Below, piece after piece: positions 5,766 through 8,567 of a stretch of 8,567 nt of DNA. How positions within the stretch are numbered: position 1 is the first letter of the stretch; each line of letters starts with the position of its first letter. This stretch comes from an uncultured Collinsella sp. (GTDB taxonomy: Bacteria > Actinomycetota > Coriobacteriia > Coriobacteriales > Coriobacteriaceae). Under the pieces are notes generated by a model. That model was given only the letters and a program-made list of their open reading frames with translations, made no database searches and was not told where the DNA came from. The stretch is taken from NCBI GenBank assembly GCA_900549355.1, contig UROA01000084.1:1-8567 (forward strand), written 5' to 3'. Position numbers and translations under genes: made by a program.

Positions 5766-6773
5766 CTAGTCGGTGAGTCCGTAGAACTCTTGGGAGGGTA
5801 CGCGGTCGGTAAGAATCTCGAGCGCTCTATCCAAAGTAACACCGTTGTAGAGCGTTTGCTCCACGGCAAAGGTGAGCGGAATGTCTACACCCAGTGAACG
5901 GGCAAGTTCGCTGACGCTGCGGGCCGCGACGGCGCCCTCGACAACCATATGCGTGCGCGTCTGGTACTCGTCGAGCGAAACGCCGTGGGCAAACTCGTAG
6001 CCAAAGGTGCGGTTGCGCGAATGCTCCGAGGTACAGGTGGCAATGAGGTCGCCCATGCCGGCAAGTCCCATGCAGGTCATAGCTTGACCGCCACGGGCGT
6101 GCACCAGGCGGCTGATCTCGGCCAGGCCGCGCGTCATGATGAGGGCGAGCGTGTTGTCGCCTGCGCCGGAGCCGGCGGAAATGCCGCACACGATGGCGAT
6201 GACGTTTTTCATGGCGCCGCAAACCTCAACGCCGGTCATGTCTTGCGACAGATAGATGCGGAAGGCCGTGGACAGGAGTAGGTCCTTAAAGGTCTCCCCT
6301 ATCTGCGGATCTTCGCTGGCGATGACGGCGGCAGAAAGACCTCCGCGGCAGATCTCCTCGGCATGGTTGGGGCCCGAGAGCGCCGCCACGCGCGACTCGT
6401 TGCCGATCTCGCTGGCGATGACCTCGCTCATGAGCAGGCCGGACTCAGGCTCAATGCCCTTGGTGAGGCAGAGCACCGGGGTATCGGCGGCGATAAAGGG
6501 CGCGGCCTGGTGGCACACGCTGCGAAGGTGCGTCGAAGGAACGGCAAAGATGATGGCCTCGGCGCCGTCGAGCGCCTGCACGAGCTCGGTCGTGGCGACG
6601 ACGTTGCCGGGCAGCACGTAGTCCACAAGGTAGCGGGGGTTGCGGTGTTCGCCATTGATGCCGGCGGCCGTCTGCTCGCTATGGGCCCACATGGTCACGC
6701 GCTCGGCTCGCGCGGCGGCAAGGCCGGCGACGGCGGTTCCCCAGGAGCCAGAGCCAATCAGCGCAACATTCAT
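5766..6773 (-). CDS. gpsA: Glycerol-3-phosphate dehydrogenase [NAD(P)+]
   Basis: GpsA reduces dihydroxyacetone phosphate to sn-glycerol 3-phosphate, the backbone for phospholipids. The 335 residues match the family. There is an N-terminal Rossmann fold with GSGSWGTA (7-14), then AVPST (77-81), LTKG with Lys106, a SGPNHAEE segment (133-140) where SGPSFAxE is usual, the catalytic lysine in GAMKN (Lys189), GMGDLIATC (239-247) and the substrate-binding SRNR (252-255). The start is supported by GGAG (6780-6783), which overlaps the plsY stop and lies 6 nt before the ATG. It directly follows plsY, which consumes its product; this pairing is common in bacteria and strengthens both calls. Confidence 0.97.
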   Translation of the reverse strand: MNVALIGSGSWGTAVAGLAAARAERVTMWAHSEQTAAGINGEHRNPRYLVDYVLPGNVVATTELVQALDGAEAIIFAVPSTHLRSVCHQAAPFIAADTPVLCLTKGIEPESGLLMSEVIASEIGNESRVAALSGPNHAEEICRGGLSAAVIASEDPQIGETFKDLLLSTAFRIYLSQDMTGVEVCGAMKNVIAIVCGISAGSGAGDNTLALIMTRGLAEISRLVHARGGQAMTCMGLAGMGDLIATCTSEHSRNRTFGYEFAHGVSLDEYQTRTHMVVEGAVAARSVSELARSLGVDIPLTFAVEQTLYNGVTLDRALEILTDRVPSQEFYGLTD

Positions 6774-6782
6774 GACTCTCTC

Positions 6783-7466
6783 CTACTTATCGTCGGGCTC
6801 GGTGACGCGCTTGGTAAACGAGAGCTTGGACTCCTTACCGGTCATGAGCTTTTTGATGTTCGCACGATGGGCCCACACCACGGTGATGCCGATCATCGCC
6901 ATGCAAAACTTAAGTCCTAGGCTGCTGTACGGAAAGACCGCACAAGCGGCAATGGGAAGACCGATGGCCGCGGCAAGCGAGCCCACCGACACGAACTTGG
7001 TGATGGCGACGGCCACGATAAACATGCCCAGCAGCGACAGACCAATGGGCCAGTACCAGGCGAGGATAACGCCCAGACCCACGGCGATACCCTTGCCTCC
7101 ATGGAAGTTGAGGTAGGGCGAGAAGATATGGCCCCACACCGCTGCCAGGCAGATGACGCCGAGCATCCAGTCGCCGGCGGCACCGGGAGCCATAATGCTC
7201 ACGGGGAAGCCATAGCCCACGCTCGCAATGAGCGGACGCGCGATAAGGACGCAGATGGCGCCCTTAAGGCAGTCGAGCAGCAGCGTGAGTGCGGCCACCT
7301 TGGGGCCGGCCACGCGCAGTGCGTTGGTGGTGCCGATGTTGCCGGAGCCCGCCTTGCGAATGTCGGTGTGGTTGAACACGCGGCCCAGGATAAGGCCAAA
7401 CGGAATCGCCCCGATAAAGAACGAGACCACGGCGCAGATGGCGGTCAGCAGAATCGGATTATGCAT
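6783..7466 (-). CDS. plsY: Acyl-phosphate:glycerol-3-phosphate acyltransferase, membrane protein
   Basis: PlsY transfers an acyl group from acyl-phosphate (made by PlsX) to glycerol 3-phosphate, giving lysophosphatidic acid at the inner face of the cytoplasmic membrane. The 227 residues contain several hydrophobic segments (about 5-30, 56-80, 100-115, 128-155, 160-180, 186-199). The three family motifs are present: SGNIGTTNALR (41-51), GHIFSPYLNFHGGKGIAVG (112-130) and HRANIKKLMTGKE (200-212). The ATG overlaps the der stop by 8 nt, and AAGGAG (7474-7479) lies 7 nt before it. Odd point: the loop normally FKGGKG reads FHGGKG (121-126); the second Lys is kept. PlsX is not in the window. Confidence 0.96.
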   Translation of the reverse strand: MHNPILLTAICAVVSFFIGAIPFGLILGRVFNHTDIRKAGSGNIGTTNALRVAGPKVAALTLLLDCLKGAICVLIARPLIASVGYGFPVSIMAPGAAGDWMLGVICLAAVWGHIFSPYLNFHGGKGIAVGLGVILAWYWPIGLSLLGMFIVAVAITKFVSVGSLAAAIGLPIAACAVFPYSSLGLKFCMAMIGITVVWAHRANIKKLMTGKESKLSFTKRVTEPDDK

Positions 7467-8567
7467 CCTTTTGCTCCTTCTTCCTAAAGAAGAGTCGAAT
7501 GGGCGTGCCGGAAAAATCGAAGGTCGAGCGCATGCGGTTCTCGACGTAGCGCTGGTAGGTGTCGTTGACCAGGTCGCTGTGGTTGACGAAGAACGTAAAC
7601 GTCGGCGGGTTGACGCCCGTCTGGGTCACATAGTGCATGCGCAGGCGGCGCTTGCCGTCCACCACGGTGTGACCGAACTCGCGCAGGTCGGTGAGGAACG
7701 TGTTGAGGCGCGAGGTGCTGATCTTTTGCGAGCGCGTCTTCTCGGCGGCGTCGACCATCGCCCAGATCTTCTCGACGCTGCGGCCAGTGAGGGCAGAGAT
7801 GCGCAGGTACTGGGCCCAGGGAGCCATGACGCCCAGACGGCGGTCGATGGTCTCCATGCAGGCCTCGCGCTTACGGTCGTCGTCGAGCAGGTCCCACTTG
7901 TTGAGCAGCACCACGATGGCGCAGCCGCGCTCAATGGCCAAGCCCATGACCTTCTGGTCCTGCTCGGTGACGCCCACGGAGGCGTCGACGACGAGCAGCG
8001 CCACGTCGGCGCGGTCGATGGCGCGCAGGCCGCGGACCATGGAGTAGTACTCGATGTTCTCGTACACAGTGCTTTTCTTACGGATGCCCGCGGTGTCGAC
8101 CATGCGGTAGTGCTTGCCGTTGCGCTCGACGACCGTGTCGATGGCGTCGCGCGTGGTGCCGGCAATGTTGGACACGATGGAGCGGTCGGCGCCCAGGATG
8201 CGGTTGAACAGCGAAGACTTACCGGCGTTGGGGCGGCCGATGATGGCGACGTTCAGCGCGTCGGGGAACTCATCTGCGACCTCGTCCTCTTCCTCCGGAA
8301 GCAGGGCCACGATATCGTCGAGCAGGTCGCCCGTGCCATGACCATGCAGGGCCGAGAGCGGCGTGGGCTCACCGATGCCGAGCGAATAGAACTCCCAGAT
8401 GCTGTCGTTCTCGCGATCGGGGTTGTCGAGCTTGTTCACCAGCAAAAAGACCGGCTTGTCGCAGCGCTTGAGCATGCGAGCGACCGACTCGTCCTCCTCG
8501 GTGACGCCGGTGCGGCCGTCGACCACAAACAGGATGACGGCGGCTTCCTCGGCGGCGGCGAGCGCCT
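7459..8567 (-). CDS. der: Ribosome-associated GTPase Der (EngA), N-terminal part outside window
   Basis: Der is an essential GTPase with two tandem G domains and a KH-like C-terminal domain; it helps mature the 50S ribosomal subunit. The frame is open to the window edge, giving 368 visible residues of about 440 expected. From the first G domain the window shows FVVDGRTGVT and the G4 motif NKLD (8425-8436). An acidic linker (LPEEEDEVADEF) leads to the second G domain, with GRPNAGKSS (8212-8238), GTTRD, DTAGIRKKSTV, NKWD and a SALTG G5 motif. The KH-like end includes PPTFTFFVNHSDLV. A GTG at 8524-8526 lies inside the first G domain and is not a credible start. The first P-loop must be outside the window. 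The stop codon overlaps the plsY start. Confidence 0.96.
   Translation of the reverse strand, partial: ALAAAEEAAVILFVVDGRTGVTEEDESVARMLKRCDKPVFLLVNKLDNPDRENDSIWEFYSLGIGEPTPLSALHGHGTGDLLDDIVALLPEEEDEVADEFPDALNVAIIGRPNAGKSSLFNRILGADRSIVSNIAGTTRDAIDTVVERNGKHYRMVDTAGIRKKSTVYENIEYYSMVRGLRAIDRADVALLVVDASVGVTEQDQKVMGLAIERGCAIVVLLNKWDLLDDDRKREACMETIDRRLGVMAPWAQYLRISALTGRSVEKIWAMVDAAEKTRSQKISTSRLNTFLTDLREFGHTVVDGKRRLRMHYVTQTGVNPPTFTFFVNHSDLVNDTYQRYVENRMRSTFDFSGTPIRLFFRKKEQKDA

Noticed and set aside
4935..5897. 320-codon + strand open frame opposite the desulfurase start, rpe and the gpsA end
   Set aside because: It has the same mirror-codon origin: the three sense genes share this codon phase, so one antisense frame stays open across all of them.
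6363..6920. 185-codon + strand open frame opposite gpsA and plsY
   Set aside because: It is codon-aligned antisense of gpsA and plsY; the composition is that of a mirrored high-GC gene.
8524..8526. GTG as start of der
   Set aside because: The frame is open upstream and the codon lies within the first G domain (FVVDGRTG), so it is an internal valine.

Overview
The window looks like the chromosome of a high-GC Gram-positive bacterium, most probably a Coriobacteriia (Collinsella-like) gut actinobacterium. The grounds are: hand-counted sample GC of about 65% in the coding operon (39/60 over 4921-4980); a PlsY-type acyltransferase; a chromosomally encoded CCA end on the tRNA; and a DUF6273 protein of a kind common in gut Gram-positives. 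The genus is inferred from recalled protein style, not from a search.

Layout. Positions 1-486 (+ strand) hold the C-terminal end of a DUF6273-domain protein, closed by a strong rho-independent terminator (500-533). Positions about 534-962 form an AT-richer stretch (28/60 GC over 721-780) with no convincing gene. It contains inverted repeats, one DnaA-box-like nonamer and a triple TTGCTTAA-type repeat. On the - strand, a complete tRNA-Pro(GGG) lies at 997-1073 with its own promoter (1116-1145) and terminator (953-987).

The rest (1154-8567) is one tightly packed - strand operon. In transcription order it is der (5' end outside the window), plsY, gpsA, rpe, a group I cysteine desulfurase, a Nif3/DUF34-like metal-binding protein, a coiled-coil/zinc-ribbon protein and coaBC. 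Junctions are 8-nt or ATGA overlaps, or gaps of 3-18 nt, so translational coupling is likely throughout. No internal terminator is visible, and coaBC has none of its own before the tRNA promoter.

How the genes work together. GpsA makes sn-glycerol-3-phosphate and PlsY acylates it, the first committed steps of phospholipid synthesis. CoaBC makes 4'-phosphopantetheine, which leads to CoA and the acyl-carrier prosthetic group. Rpe belongs to the pentose phosphate pathway. The desulfurase mobilises sulfur from cysteine. Der matures the 50S ribosomal subunit. The set looks like a growth-linked housekeeping operon rather than a single pathway.

I do not see a new defence, mobile or CRISPR system. 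The points most worth a second look are the left-hand boundary (DUF6273 gene, low-GC gap with repeats, and tRNA-Pro as a possible integration site) and several departures from family consensus in the housekeeping proteins: a zinc ribbon lacking one Cys, PlsY FHGGKG, CoaBC GGVAGPKS and Rpe HFTGN.
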